Shown: one piece after another, positions 18,576 to 26,846 of the stretch | Layout: each line of letters opens with the position of its first letter | Position numbering within the stretch: the stretch's first letter is position 1 | NCBI RefSeq assembly: GCF_001592965.1 | Contig: NZ_LRPC01000028.1 | Span: 186,001 to 250,000, forward strand | Reading direction: 5' to 3' | Length of the DNA: 64,000 nt | Source of the DNA: Roseivirga spongicola | GTDB lineage: Bacteria; Bacteroidota; Bacteroidia; Cytophagales; Cyclobacteriaceae | Program-made: the position numbers and the translations under genes | The notes under the pieces: model-generated | What the model saw: the letters and a program-made list of their open reading frames with translations, nothing else | Told to the model about the DNA's origin: nothing | Database searches by the model: none

Positions 18576-19241
18576 ATGAAATTTTCAGTCTTCTTTACAC
18601 TCCTTTGTTTTTTTATTTCTGGTAGTATTCAAGCTCAACAAGTTTGGGAGAATGATGGAGTAAGCATTACTCAGCTAGACACGCTAGAAGAAGGTTACGA
18701 AGCGTTGAGGGGCGATTTCATCATTGAAAATACGAGTATTTATGAGGTGATGAATCTTATTCTCAATGTAGATGGATATGATTGGGTGGAAGGGGAGAGT
18801 ACTTCCAAAATGCATTTTGTAAGTGAGGCCGATTCTTCTTTTACCTTCGATTTTTTTGTGAACATACCTTGGCTCTTTGTCAAGAAAACGGGGCGTGTTA
18901 AAGTAGATGTTCAATTTGAAGATGGTATGCTTTTCACCAAGTCTACACAAATCAAAGACTATGATAGAGATGAGGATTACGATAAGGTAGATTTCTATTC
19001 TGCCCAATGGAAGCTTAAGCAAATAGATGAACAGCATGTAAAGGTTACTTATTTAGGCGTTTATCAAGATGTAAAGTCTGTCGTGAACATTAACAGAATG
19101 ATCATTAAGCGTATTCGGAAAAGGTTGAATGGCACATTTCAAAACTTGAGAGAAATAGCTTCTAATAAGCAAAGACCTGCTAATGCGCTAGTTTGGCCGG
19201 AAAACTCTGCCAGAGGTGTATTGGTAAAAGGAAATGAATAA
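18576..19241 (+). CDS. Secreted START/SRPBCC-like protein
   Basis: 221 residues from ATG 18576, which begins a standard signal peptide (MKFSVFFTLLCFFISGSIQA, cleaved before QQ). The frame extends 10 codons further upstream, but those would spoil the signal. The mature part has the alternating strand pattern of a START/SRPBCC fold (FTFDFFVNIPWLFVKKTGRVKV, WKLKQIDEQHVKVTYLGVYQ) with a basic C-terminal helix. Eukaryotic START proteins bind lipids; here only a hydrophobic-ligand-binding fold can be suggested. No paired gene. Followed by an inverted-repeat element. Confidence 0.65.
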   Translation: MKFSVFFTLLCFFISGSIQAQQVWENDGVSITQLDTLEEGYEALRGDFIIENTSIYEVMNLILNVDGYDWVEGESTSKMHFVSEADSSFTFDFFVNIPWLFVKKTGRVKVDVQFEDGMLFTKSTQIKDYDRDEDYDKVDFYSAQWKLKQIDEQHVKVTYLGVYQDVKSVVNINRMIIKRIRKRLNGTFQNLREIASNKQRPANALVWPENSARGVLVKGNE

Positions 19242-19253
19242 GTTTTAACAAAA

Positions 19254-19348
19254 AGAGACTGTCTTAAAAGATACTATTTCCTCATTCCCAGCTCGACTGG
19301 GAATCCCTACTGGGTCGGGAATGACAGTTATCTTTCGAGACAGCCTCT
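19254..19348. repeat. Inverted-repeat element with AGAGRCTGTCT ends enclosing a GGGAAT palindrome
   Basis: The outer arms AGAGACTGTCTTAAAAGATA (19254-19273) and the complement of TATCTTTCGAGACAGCCTCT (19329-19348) match at most positions. They enclose ATTCCCAG-ctcga-CTGGGAAT (19284-19304) and a second GGGAATGAC half. No T-run follows, so a mini transposable element or REP-type palindrome is as likely as a terminator; AGAGGCTGTCTC-like ends are also found on insertion sequences. Confidence 0.6.
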
Positions 19349-19377
19349 AAAAGAATTATCTATCCGTATTTTTTTAC

Positions 19378-20592
19378 TTACTTAAAAGCAGGAATTCCAG
19401 TGATTTCAGCACCCAGAATAAGTAGGTGAATGTCGTGAGTTCCTTCGTAGGTTACCACAGATTCTAGGTTGGCCATATGGCGCATCATCGGGTATTCGCC
19501 TGTAATTCCCATTCCACCATGCATTTGTCTGGCTTCTCTAGCAATATTCAAAGCGGTTTCTACCGCATTGCGTTTGGCCATGGAGATTTGAGCAGTTGTC
19601 GCTTTACCTTCATTAAAAAGTTCTCCCAATCTGAAGTTTAGCAACTGAGCCTTAGTGATTTCGGTAAGCATTTCGGCCAACTTTTTCTGTTGTAGCTGGA
19701 ATGAGGCGATTGGCTTACCAAATTGCTCTCTTTCTAATGTATATCTTTTGGCAGATTCGTAGCAGTCCATAGCAGCACCAATGGCTCCCCATGCAATACC
19801 ATAGCGAGCAGAATCGAGACACATCATTGGTGCGCCCAAACCACTTTTTCCAGGAAGTAGATTTTCCTTTGGTACTTTTACATTATCGAAAACCAATTCA
19901 CCCGTTGCACTCGCTCTTAATGACCATTTGCCATGAGTTTCTGGAGTTGAGAAGCCTTCCATGCCTCTTTCTACTATAAGGCCATGTATTCTGCCTTCTT
20001 CATTTTTAGCCCAAACTACTGCAATATCTGCATGAGGAGAATTAGAAATCCACATTTTGGCACCGTTCAATAGATAGTGGTCGCCCATGTCTTTGAAGTT
20101 GGTAGTCATGCCAGAAGGGTTAGAGCCGTGATCTGGCTCCGTAAGCCCAAAACAACCTAACATTTCGCCAGAGGCTAATTTTGGCAAGTATTTTTGGCGT
20201 TGCTCTTCAGAACCGAATTTATAAATAGGGTACATTACCAGCGAGCCTTGCACAGAAGCGGTTGAGCGCATGCCAGAATCTCCACGCTCAATTTCTTGCA
20301 TAATTAAACCATAGGCAATGTAGTCCATACCACCACAACCATACTTTTCAGGTAGCTGAGGACCGAATGCACCTATTTCACCAAACTTCTTTACTATTTC
20401 ATAAGGGAAGTAGGCATTTTCTGCCCAGCTTTCTATGTAAGGGGATATTTCTCTCTTCACGAAATCTCTCACCGCAGAACGTACCATCTTGTGTTCTTCG
20501 GTCAGCATATCATCCATCATATAGAAATCAGGATGTTCAAACAGATCGGATTTAGAAGATTTTTGAATTTTAGAAGCTTTATTTGAGTCCAT
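19378..20592 (-). CDS. Glutaryl-CoA dehydrogenase-like acyl-CoA dehydrogenase
   Basis: 404 residues from ATG 20592; an upstream extension of 15 codons is unlikely. The acyl-CoA dehydrogenase fold is complete: GCFGLTEPDHGSNPSGM (FAD/substrate loop), AKMWISNSPHADIAVVW, RYGIAWGAIGAAMDC and the C-terminal catalytic Glu in VVTYEGTHDIHLLILG. The TEPDHGSNP and YEGTHDIH motifs are those of glutaryl-CoA dehydrogenase, which turns glutaryl-CoA into crotonyl-CoA plus CO2 in lysine and tryptophan catabolism. The divergent neighbour, tryptophan 2,3-dioxygenase, starts 65 bases away and supports this. Confidence 0.88.
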   Translation of the reverse strand: MDSNKASKIQKSSKSDLFEHPDFYMMDDMLTEEHKMVRSAVRDFVKREISPYIESWAENAYFPYEIVKKFGEIGAFGPQLPEKYGCGGMDYIAYGLIMQEIERGDSGMRSTASVQGSLVMYPIYKFGSEEQRQKYLPKLASGEMLGCFGLTEPDHGSNPSGMTTNFKDMGDHYLLNGAKMWISNSPHADIAVVWAKNEEGRIHGLIVERGMEGFSTPETHGKWSLRASATGELVFDNVKVPKENLLPGKSGLGAPMMCLDSARYGIAWGAIGAAMDCYESAKRYTLEREQFGKPIASFQLQQKKLAEMLTEITKAQLLNFRLGELFNEGKATTAQISMAKRNAVETALNIAREARQMHGGMGITGEYPMMRHMANLESVVTYEGTHDIHLLILGAEITGIPAFK

Positions 20593-20657
20593 AGGTAATT
20601 TGGTTTCTGTATGATTTGTGGTCAAATTTGCACCCACTTTTTAACCTATGCAAACGT

Positions 20658-21623
20658 ATGAGTGAATCAGATATCGACCAAAAGATACTAGATAGAATTA
20701 AGAAGCTTTCTGAAAAGTACGAAGCCATGGGCCAAGATATGACTTCTTACTTGGACGGTTTGTTGCATGCCGATTACCTCAAATACTGGGATTATATTAA
20801 TCTAGACTCTTTAATGGGGCTTCAGCAACCAAAAACGAGCTTTCCCGATGAGATGGTCTTTATTTGCTACCACCAGATTACAGAGCTCTATTTTAAGCTT
20901 TGCCTGTGGGAAATGCGCCAGATTCACGAGCATAATCATCCAGATGTTGAGTTTTTTGTAGCGCGGCTTAAGCGAATCAACAACTACTTTGAGCATCTGT
21001 GTCATTCATTTGTAATGATGACAGATGGTATGGAGAAAGAGCAATTCCTTCAATTTAGAATGTCTTTGTTGCCTTCTTCAGGCTTTCAGTCGGGACAATA
21101 TAGAATGATAGAAATTGGCTCTACAGATTTGATTAATCTAGTAAACTTAGACAAGCGAGAGAGCTTTGATGATTATTCTTCTCTAGACCAGTTGTACGAA
21201 GCCATTTACTGGAAAACTGGTGCTACAGAGTTAAAGTCTGGTAAAAAGACTTTGACTTTAGAACAGTTTGAAGAAAAATACTCAAGAGAATTTTTACAGC
21301 TAGCCGAAGATACTCGAACCACCAATTTTAATCAGCTGTATTTAAAGCATTATAAGGGAGTTGAGGGTGAAGAACTGGTAGTGGAGCAGTTAAAAAAGTT
21401 TGACTTATTGGCCAATGTAGACTGGCCGTTGGCCCATTACAGATCGGCTGTTAGATATTTGCAGAAAGACCCTGTAGATATTGCGGCAACAGGAGGTACT
21501 AACTGGCAAAAGTATCTTCCGCCCAGATTCCAGAAGGTGATTTTCTTTCCAGATCTATGGTCAGAGCAGGAGATGTCAGAGTGGGGGAAACACTGGGTAC
21601 TCAATCAACTGAATGGTAAATAG
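20658..21623 (+). CDS. kynA: Tryptophan 2,3-dioxygenase
   Basis: 321 residues from ATG 20658 (MSESDIDQKILDRIKKL). Haem enzyme opening the indole ring of L-tryptophan to N-formylkynurenine. Motifs: DYLKYWDYINLDSLMGLQ, the FICYHQITELYFKLCLWE helix with the conserved His, and RMSLLPSSGFQSGQYR with the residues that bind the tryptophan carboxylate and haem region, plus GGTNWQKYLPP. The longer frame (start 20616) reaches into the divergent promoter region and is not preferred. No other kynurenine-pathway gene lies in the window. Confidence 0.93.
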   Translation: MSESDIDQKILDRIKKLSEKYEAMGQDMTSYLDGLLHADYLKYWDYINLDSLMGLQQPKTSFPDEMVFICYHQITELYFKLCLWEMRQIHEHNHPDVEFFVARLKRINNYFEHLCHSFVMMTDGMEKEQFLQFRMSLLPSSGFQSGQYRMIEIGSTDLINLVNLDKRESFDDYSSLDQLYEAIYWKTGATELKSGKKTLTLEQFEEKYSREFLQLAEDTRTTNFNQLYLKHYKGVEGEELVVEQLKKFDLLANVDWPLAHYRSAVRYLQKDPVDIAATGGTNWQKYLPPRFQKVIFFPDLWSEQEMSEWGKHWVLNQLNGK

Positions 21624-21626
21624 ACA

Positions 21627-21669
21627 ATGGTCATTGGTCAATAGCAAAAGTCTATTGACCAATGATCAT
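21627..21669. repeat. Long hairpin between convergent kynA and cyclophilin genes
   Basis: ATGGTCATTGGTCAATAG (21627-21644) pairs with CTATTGACCAATGATCAT (21652-21669), 17 of 18 positions, around a 7-base loop. It begins 4 bases after the kynA stop and ends just before the cyclophilin stop. With no T-run it is not a classical intrinsic terminator, but it could protect 3' ends from both directions. The word content is shared with the repeat after 5758. Confidence 0.6.
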
Positions 21670-21679
21670 TATCAAATGA

Positions 21680-22114
21680 TTAATCTTCGATTACAACAAT
21701 CTTCTCGATTTTATCGCCTTGACGGATATCGTCAACTACATCAACACCTTCAACTACTTTACCGAAGCAAGTATGGTTTCTGTCTAAGTGAGCAGTGTTT
21801 TCACGGCTGTGGCAAATGAAGAACTGAGAACCACCTGTGTTTCTTCCGGCATGAGCCATAGAAAGTACACCTCTATCGTGGTATTGGTTGTCTCCGTCTA
21901 ATTCACAGTCGATAGAGTAACCTGGGCCACCGTTACCGATGCCATTAGGGCAACCTGCTTGCACTACGAAATTAGGAATGACCCTGTGGAATGTTAGGCC
22001 ATCGTAGAATCCTTTTTTAGAAAGGTCAACAAAGTTTTTCACTGTGTTTGGAGCATCTTTCTCATAAAACTCCACTTTCATCAGACCTTTTTCAGTATGT
22101 ATTTCTGCTGTCAT
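21680..22114 (-). CDS. Cyclophilin-type peptidyl-prolyl cis-trans isomerase
   Basis: 144 residues, single cyclophilin domain with no signal peptide, hence cytoplasmic. Motifs: APNTVKNFVDLSKKGFYDG, LTFHRVIPNFVVQAG (catalytic Arg in FHRVI), GSQFFICHSRENTAHLDRNHTCFGKVVEG. It speeds folding at prolyl bonds. It converges on kynA through a long hairpin. The PpiB-like assignment is likely but the gene symbol is not certain. Confidence 0.93.
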   Translation of the reverse strand: MTAEIHTEKGLMKVEFYEKDAPNTVKNFVDLSKKGFYDGLTFHRVIPNFVVQAGCPNGIGNGGPGYSIDCELDGDNQYHDRGVLSMAHAGRNTGGSQFFICHSRENTAHLDRNHTCFGKVVEGVDVVDDIRQGDKIEKIVVIED

Positions 22115-22157
22115 TCGTTATTTGTTTTATTTAGGGCAAAAGTAACCAACCCATCTT

Positions 22158-22607
22158 ATGTTTAGGCTATCCGATCGTACTAAAATCAGATTGATGAACC
22201 TTTATCCGCCATTTTTGGGTGCGGGTATTCGAGTAAATCACATTTCTCCCGACTTTAAGAAGGCTGTGGTGACCATGAAACTCAGGTGGTGGAATAGAAA
22301 TTTGGTGGGAGTTCACTTTGGAGGTTCGCTCATGTCTATGTCCGATGCTTTCTATATGTTATTGATTTTACAGAATATAGGAAAGGGATATATTGTTTGG
22401 GATAAGGCCTCAACCATTCGCTTTAAGAAACCCGGGAAAGGCAAAGTAAGCTGCGTTTTTGAGATTAATGATACGATTGTTGAGCAGCTTAGAGCAGAGG
22501 CTGATGCTCATGGGAAAACGGAAATCATTCTCCCTTTAGAAATCACCGATGAAGAGGGAGATGTGGTCTGTGAACTGGATAAGACTATTTATGTGAGGAA
22601 GAAGTAG
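22158..22607 (+). CDS. DUF4442 hotdog-fold protein (thioesterase-like)
   Basis: 149 residues. The pattern of a central helix followed by strands (NLVGVHFGGSLMSMSDAFYMLLILQ, then IVWDKASTIRFKKPGKGKVSC) matches DUF4442, a branch of the hotdog thioesterase superfamily. No active-site residues are certain. Divergent from the cyclophilin gene by 43 bases. It ends before a hairpin terminator and is followed at a distance by a second hotdog gene (MaoC-like). Confidence 0.75.
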   Translation: MFRLSDRTKIRLMNLYPPFLGAGIRVNHISPDFKKAVVTMKLRWWNRNLVGVHFGGSLMSMSDAFYMLLILQNIGKGYIVWDKASTIRFKKPGKGKVSCVFEINDTIVEQLRAEADAHGKTEIILPLEITDEEGDVVCELDKTIYVRKK

Positions 22608-22650
22608 GTTTTTTGGTGCTTAGTGCCGTGTGCCTAGTGTTTTGTATACT

Positions 22651-22677
22651 AGTCTTAGTATCTCACTAAGACTTTTC
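22651..22677 (+). terminator. Hairpin terminator after DUF4442 gene
   Basis: AGTCTTAGT (22651-22659), loop ATCTC, ACTAAGACT (22665-22673), then TTTT. A perfect 9-bp stem with a short T-run, 43 bases after the stop. Between the stop and the hairpin is a simple GTGCTTAGTGCC-type repeat (22617-22640). Confidence 0.7.
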
Positions 22678-22793
22678 TGTTCGTATAAGTGGTATCTAGA
22701 GACCTAAGATCATGGGGAGATAAAACAAAACAGTCCACGGTTTAAACCACAGGCTGTATATCTACCGATGGGGTAAGTTATAACTGAGAGGAA

Positions 22794-22817
22794 GATTCCC
22801 GCGTACGCGGCAATGAC
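22794..22817. repeat. REP-like palindrome (ATTCCCGCG...CAATGAC)
   Basis: GATTCCCGCGTACGCGGCAATGAC, a copy (reverse orientation, partly decayed) of the element at 61431-61456. The GCGTACGC core is palindromic. Confidence 0.6.
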
Positions 22818-22824
22818 CGATAGA

Positions 22825-23292
22825 TTAGCTATTAAAATGATACAAGAAGATAAACTCTCCAGTAAAGGCTGGTTTTGGGTTGTCTTTGATCTCTAGCTTT
22901 ACATTGAGCTGGCATTTGGTAATACCTCTTAAGTCGGCCAAGCTGCTGAGTTTTACTCTTAAGCGTACTTCAGAACCTACTAAAACAGGTTGGTTAAACT
23001 TGAGCTTCTCAATGCCATAGTTAATCATCATTTTGATGTTGTTGATCTCGGCAATTTGCTCCCATAAGTAGGGAAGGAGAGAAACCGTGAGGTATCCGTG
23101 AGCAATGGTTCCACCAAAGGCACCTTCACTTTTTGCTTTCTCCTCATCAATGTGAATCCACTGATGGTCTATGGTAGCTTCGGCAAAGGCATTTACTCTT
23201 TCCTGTTCTATCTTTAAATAATCAGAAACGCCTAATTCTTCACCGATATAGGCTTCAAACTCTTTGTGGCTGTTGATTACTACTTTTGACAT
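22825..23292 (-). CDS. MaoC family (R)-enoyl-CoA hydratase/dehydratase
   Basis: 155 residues with a single MaoC hotdog domain. The hydratase-2 motif is present: FAEATIDHQWIHIDEEKA, followed by FGGTIAHGYLTVSLLPYL with the catalytic Asp/His pair. The likely reaction is reversible hydration of a 2-enoyl-CoA. Stand-alone gene; the convergent hotdog DUF4442 gene is separated by a terminator. Confidence 0.85.
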   Translation of the reverse strand: MSKVVINSHKEFEAYIGEELGVSDYLKIEQERVNAFAEATIDHQWIHIDEEKAKSEGAFGGTIAHGYLTVSLLPYLWEQIAEINNIKMMINYGIEKLKFNQPVLVGSEVRLRVKLSSLADLRGITKCQLNVKLEIKDNPKPAFTGEFIFLYHFNS

Positions 23293-23350
23293 ATGCTAGT
23301 GTGATTGAGGAACGAAACTAAGTCAATTTAATGTCAAATCAAGCAAGAAA

Positions 23351-24451
23351 TTAAAACTCTAGAGTCAGCTGCTGGCCTAATTTGGGCGATTCGTTTTGCT
23401 CCCCTTCAAAATTGCTCAATGTAATGCCAAGTAAACGAACGCCTTCGGTAAAGTTGTCCCAGTCTATCTGATCCATAATTTGAAAGGTGATTTCGAGAAT
23501 TTCATCCAGACTATCTATTACGTGGTCATGCGTTTGGCTGCGGGTAATCTGCGTAAAATCGCTGAATTTGACCTTTACTGTAAGGGTTTTTCCCCATTTA
23601 TTTGCGGCCTCTAGTCTTTTGTAAACAGTTCTGGCTATAGGGTCGAGCGCCATTTTCATATCGGCCAAATCGTGAAAGTCTTCTGAAAAGGTGTTTTCTG
23701 CTCCCAGAGATTTTCTGATTCGGTTGGGGTTTACGGGCCGGTTATCATTGCCTCTTACAATTTCATAGTAGAACCCACCGCTTTTGCCAAAGGCCGAAGT
23801 GAGTCCTTCTTTGGTCCATTCCTTTAGTGTTTTTCCATCTACAATGCCGAGCCGTTTCATCTTTTCAGCAGTCACTTTTCCTACTCCAAAGAACTTTTCA
23901 ATAGCTAGCTTTTCCAGAAATAGTTCCACTTTCTCTGGTCCCACTAGGGTAATGCCATCGGGTTTGTTGTAGTCGCTGGCAATTTTTGCAATGAATTTAT
24001 TGATGGAAATTCCAGCCGAAGCCGTAAGACCAGTAGTTTCTTTAATGCGCTTTTTAATGTCTTTAGCAATGAGGGTGGCCGACTCAATGCCTTTCTTGTT
24101 GTGGGTTACATCTAGAAAAGCCTCGTCTAGAGAGAGTGGCTCAATCAGGTCGGTGTATTCGGCAAAAATGCCTCTGATCTGACTCGAAACTTCTTTGTAT
24201 CGCTCAAAACGGGGCTTCACGAAAATAATCTGAGGACACTTTCTGTAGGCTGTTGATGAAGGCATGGCCGAACGGACGCCATACTTCCTGGCCTCATAAC
24301 TTGCAGCAGCTACCACACCTCTTTCTCGGCTTCCGCCAACAGCAACGGGTTTGCCTTTCAACTCAGGGTTATCTCTTTGCTCAACTGAGGCAAAGAAGGC
24401 ATCCATGTCTACATGAATGATTTTACGAAAGGATTCTGAGGCTTTTTTCAC
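23351..24451 (-). CDS. dinB: DNA polymerase IV (Y family, DinB)
   Basis: 366 residues. Error-prone translesion polymerase. Motifs: IIHVDMDAFFASVEQRDNP (metal Asp), SYEARKYGVRSAMP, EPLSLDEAFLDVT (catalytic D-E), SAGISINKFIAKIASDYNKP, and the HhH region (VGKVTAEKMKRLGI). A C-terminal QLTLEF suits a beta-clamp binding peptide at the very end. The start is GTG at 24451; the next in-frame ATG lies inside the catalytic motif, so GTG is required. Divergent from a small membrane protein gene. No LexA-like box was identified. Confidence 0.95.
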   Translation of the reverse strand: MKKASESFRKIIHVDMDAFFASVEQRDNPELKGKPVAVGGSRERGVVAAASYEARKYGVRSAMPSSTAYRKCPQIIFVKPRFERYKEVSSQIRGIFAEYTDLIEPLSLDEAFLDVTHNKKGIESATLIAKDIKKRIKETTGLTASAGISINKFIAKIASDYNKPDGITLVGPEKVELFLEKLAIEKFFGVGKVTAEKMKRLGIVDGKTLKEWTKEGLTSAFGKSGGFYYEIVRGNDNRPVNPNRIRKSLGAENTFSEDFHDLADMKMALDPIARTVYKRLEAANKWGKTLTVKVKFSDFTQITRSQTHDHVIDSLDEILEITFQIMDQIDWDNFTEGVRLLGITLSNFEGEQNESPKLGQQLTLEF

Positions 24452-24517
24452 TGAGATGCCGAATTTAGCACTGAATTATTAAACTTTGTCTATTCCTTTA
24501 GGTTCTGTTTTCAGCAC

Positions 24518-24715
24518 ATGAAAAAGTCGAAAAAATTATTCGTTATCGTTGCCATACTTTTTGTGTTAGCCACTTTGGTTGTAGGCTACGATATTTCCAG
24601 AAGAACTTCTTTTCCCGGTTCTAAAAAGCTTTTGAAAGAGTCAATCGCGCCAACGGAAGAAGAGTCTGACAGTGTTAAAGTGGATAATGAGCAAGATAAA
24701 TTACCGAATCAGTGA
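24518..24715 (+). CDS. Small single-pass membrane protein of unknown function
   Basis: 65 residues: a basic N-terminus (MKKSKKLF), one transmembrane segment (VIVAILFVLATLVVGY), then a hydrophilic acidic tail rich in E, D and S. No known family recognised. The stop overlaps the GTG start of the DUF2452 gene (GTGA), so the two are translationally coupled, which supports it being a real gene. Confidence 0.6.
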   Translation: MKKSKKLFVIVAILFVLATLVVGYDISRRTSFPGSKKLLKESIAPTEEESDSVKVDNEQDKLPNQ

Positions 24716-25188
24716 GTAAGAAAGAATCAGGAAAAAAGGTTGATGTAGATAAAATCGATCTAGAAAGAATGGGGGAGATGACCACTGAAAACCCCGGTAT
24801 CATTCCTTTTCCTCATACGGTTGGAGGTGCTATGATTAAGCCTGAAGACAAAGGCAAAATCAAAGGGAGAGCTATTTCTGCCATGTATGATCAGACGGAA
24901 ATGGACATGAAGCAGATTTATGAGCAGATGCAGTTCTTGGCCGAACAGGCTAAAACTATTCAGAATAGAGTGTCTGTTTCTGAGCGAATCTATCAGGCTA
25001 AAATGAGCTTCGACCCTATTATTAGTCGAGTGTACCACCTTTATCAAAAAAACGATGGTACAGATACGCTTTCATTAGTTGCTCCAGAAGAGTGGGGCAA
25101 GAGCTGTCCGTTTACCTTCGTGGCCACGGTTAAGCTTTTAGCCGACCATACCTGGGAGGTAATTAAAGAAGGCGATTTGGAATTTTAA
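24712..25188 (+). CDS. DUF2452 domain protein
   Basis: 158 residues, cytoplasmic. The central part (PGIIPFPHTVGGAMIKPEDKGKIKGRAISAMYDQTEMDMKQI in pieces) and the end (YHLYQKNDGTDTLSLVAPEEWG) match DUF2452, a family of unknown function in Bacteroidota and some others. The start is GTG at 24712, four bases overlapping the preceding small membrane protein gene. Helical middle section with E/Q-rich heptads. No function can be assigned. Confidence 0.75.
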   Translation: MSKKESGKKVDVDKIDLERMGEMTTENPGIIPFPHTVGGAMIKPEDKGKIKGRAISAMYDQTEMDMKQIYEQMQFLAEQAKTIQNRVSVSERIYQAKMSFDPIISRVYHLYQKNDGTDTLSLVAPEEWGKSCPFTFVATVKLLADHTWEVIKEGDLEF

Positions 25189-25235
25189 GCCTGAACTTGG
25201 CCGCAATCAGTGGCTTAATACCTCTTCCAAATGTG

Positions 25236-25264
25236 GGAAAAAAAATGTCCTGCAATTGCAGGAC
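25236..25264 (-). terminator. Intrinsic terminator for the deoxynucleoside kinase gene (minus strand)
   Basis: A perfect 18-bp palindrome GTCCTGCAATTGCAGGAC (25247-25264) is followed on the minus strand by A then eight T (25238-25245). It lies about 190 bases past the kinase stop. It may also serve the DUF2452 transcript from the other side. The rest of 25189-25456 shows no gene. Confidence 0.75.
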
Positions 25265-25456
25265 TTGGTTAGTGTAATAAAAAAGTAGAGTCTTTTTTAG
25301 CCTACTCAAATTACGGAATTATCTATAACAACTCAAATAAGAAATTCGCAATTGGTTTTTTCTACAAGATCAATTCGTTTGCTCTGATTTTCAGTTGTTT
25401 AGTGTCTTTTATAATAGACGCTTCACCAAACACATCAACCTTTTTATCTATTTGGT

Positions 25457-26074
25457 TCAAGCAAAAAGACCGTTAATCTCTAAGTCTACTTTTTCTAGAA
25501 TGTAGGCCTTGTCTTCTACATTATTCACAAAGTCGAGTTCGTTGACATCAATCACTAATAATTTTCCAAGATCGTAAGTGCCAATCCAGTCTTCGTAATG
25601 CGAATTAAGGTTTTTGAGGTATTCAATTCTGATTAGCTCTTCATAGTCTCTGCCACGCTTTTGAATATTGGCAACTAATTTCGGAATTCCAGCCCTTAGG
25701 TAGATGAGCAGGTCAGGTGGTTGTACGTGCCTTACCATAGAATTGAAGAGCTCTAAATAGTTGTTGTAGTCTCTTTCAGAGATAAAGTTCGACTTGAAAA
25801 GGTTAGCTGCGAAAATGTGACAGTCTTCATAAATAGTTCTGTCTTGAATGGTTCCTTTTTCGGCCTCTCTAATTTTAGCTACTTGGTTGAACCTGCTATT
25901 CAGAAAGTATACTTGTAGGTGGAAAGACCAACGGGTCATGTCTTCATAGAAGTCTTTCAGGTATGGGTTGTCATCAACCGATTCTAACTGAACATTCCAA
26001 CCATAAGTTTTGCCCAACATTTTGGCTAATGTCGTTTTTCCAGACCCAATATTTCCAGCTATCGCAACGTGCAT
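25457..26074 (-). CDS. Deoxynucleoside kinase (dCK/dGK family)
   Basis: 205 residues. The P-loop IAGNIGSGKTTLA starts the protein; the family motifs are ESVDDNPYL, TIYEDCHIFA (with the acidic and DRT-like IQDRTIYED element) and the arginine-rich lid IQKRGRDYE. It phosphorylates deoxynucleosides (dA, dG or dC) in nucleotide salvage; the exact base preference is not readable. The gene stands alone with a minus-strand terminator downstream. Confidence 0.9.
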   Translation of the reverse strand: MHVAIAGNIGSGKTTLAKMLGKTYGWNVQLESVDDNPYLKDFYEDMTRWSFHLQVYFLNSRFNQVAKIREAEKGTIQDRTIYEDCHIFAANLFKSNFISERDYNNYLELFNSMVRHVQPPDLLIYLRAGIPKLVANIQKRGRDYEELIRIEYLKNLNSHYEDWIGTYDLGKLLVIDVNELDFVNNVEDKAYILEKVDLEINGLFA

Positions 26075-26593
26075 CGACTATTAAAATTTTTTCGGGTCGC
26101 AAGTTATTAAGAGTGGATGGAATAGGCATGTGATAAACGAAAAAAAGCCTGTATCGACAGACCTTTTTTACGAACACCCAATAAATATGAAGAGATATGA
26201 ATTAAGCACTAATGTACAGGTGGAGTTTATCTAAAAAGTAAACCAAAGATTAATAAAGTGTTACGATATAATCAGAATGGTTTCTTTGCAATAGCTAGTT
26301 ACGCTAGGAGCAAAATCTAAGACACTAGCACGACCATTCCCCCTTTTTCGAAAGTGATTTCCTAGAAAAAGGCATCTAACTCCCATTCAATAGAAATACC
26401 TTAAATGTACGGCCCTTCAACCTAGCAGAGTCCATTCGCCCTTTGTTGAAAATGGGGCTAGGAGAATTTGAACCAAACATATTTCATCTTCACTAAAATC
26501 CTTTGCCCTCCGAAGTCTCGGGGTGGGCATCTCCTTTTTAAAAGGAGGATTTATTCGTGCTAGATATGGTAGAATAGTCAAGGCGTTTAGAGG

Positions 26594-26640
26594 TATGCCT
26601 TTAGGTGCAAGAGATAATATGCGTTGTACCTAAAGGTATA
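26594..26640. repeat. Palindrome family D (GCCTTTAGGTRCA ... TGTACCTAAAGG)
   Basis: TATGCCTTTAGGTGCAA (26594-26610) pairs with TTGTACCTAAAGGTATA (26624-26640) around a 13-base loop. The same family, with a perfect 16-bp stem, recurs at 58047-58086, 31 kb away. Confidence 0.7.
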
Positions 26641-26772
26641 GTAAGGCTTAAGGTTGTTTTCGGAGTAATGATGAAGTGTCCATAGCGGGACAGGCATTGG
26701 CTTTCCGTCAGTATTGCAGATTAGACGGAAAGGAGTATGATAAAATTGAGAGGATAAATTTTTATTACATTT

Positions 26773-26846
26773 TCATCCTGAGCGAAGCCAAGAGATCTGC
26801 TCAATGAACTCTTTTGGCTGATCTCTCCGTAAAGTCGAGATAAAAA
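26773..26846. repeat. CATCCTGAGCGAAG-type repeat (family C)
   Basis: TTTCATCCTGAGCGAAGC followed by AGAGATCTG and, inverted, GATCTCTCCG...GTCGAGATAA. Related copies are at 48888-48915, 58391-58418, 63134-63163 and 63187-63268. This word is a common intergenic repeat in Bacteroidota genomes. Confidence 0.65.
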
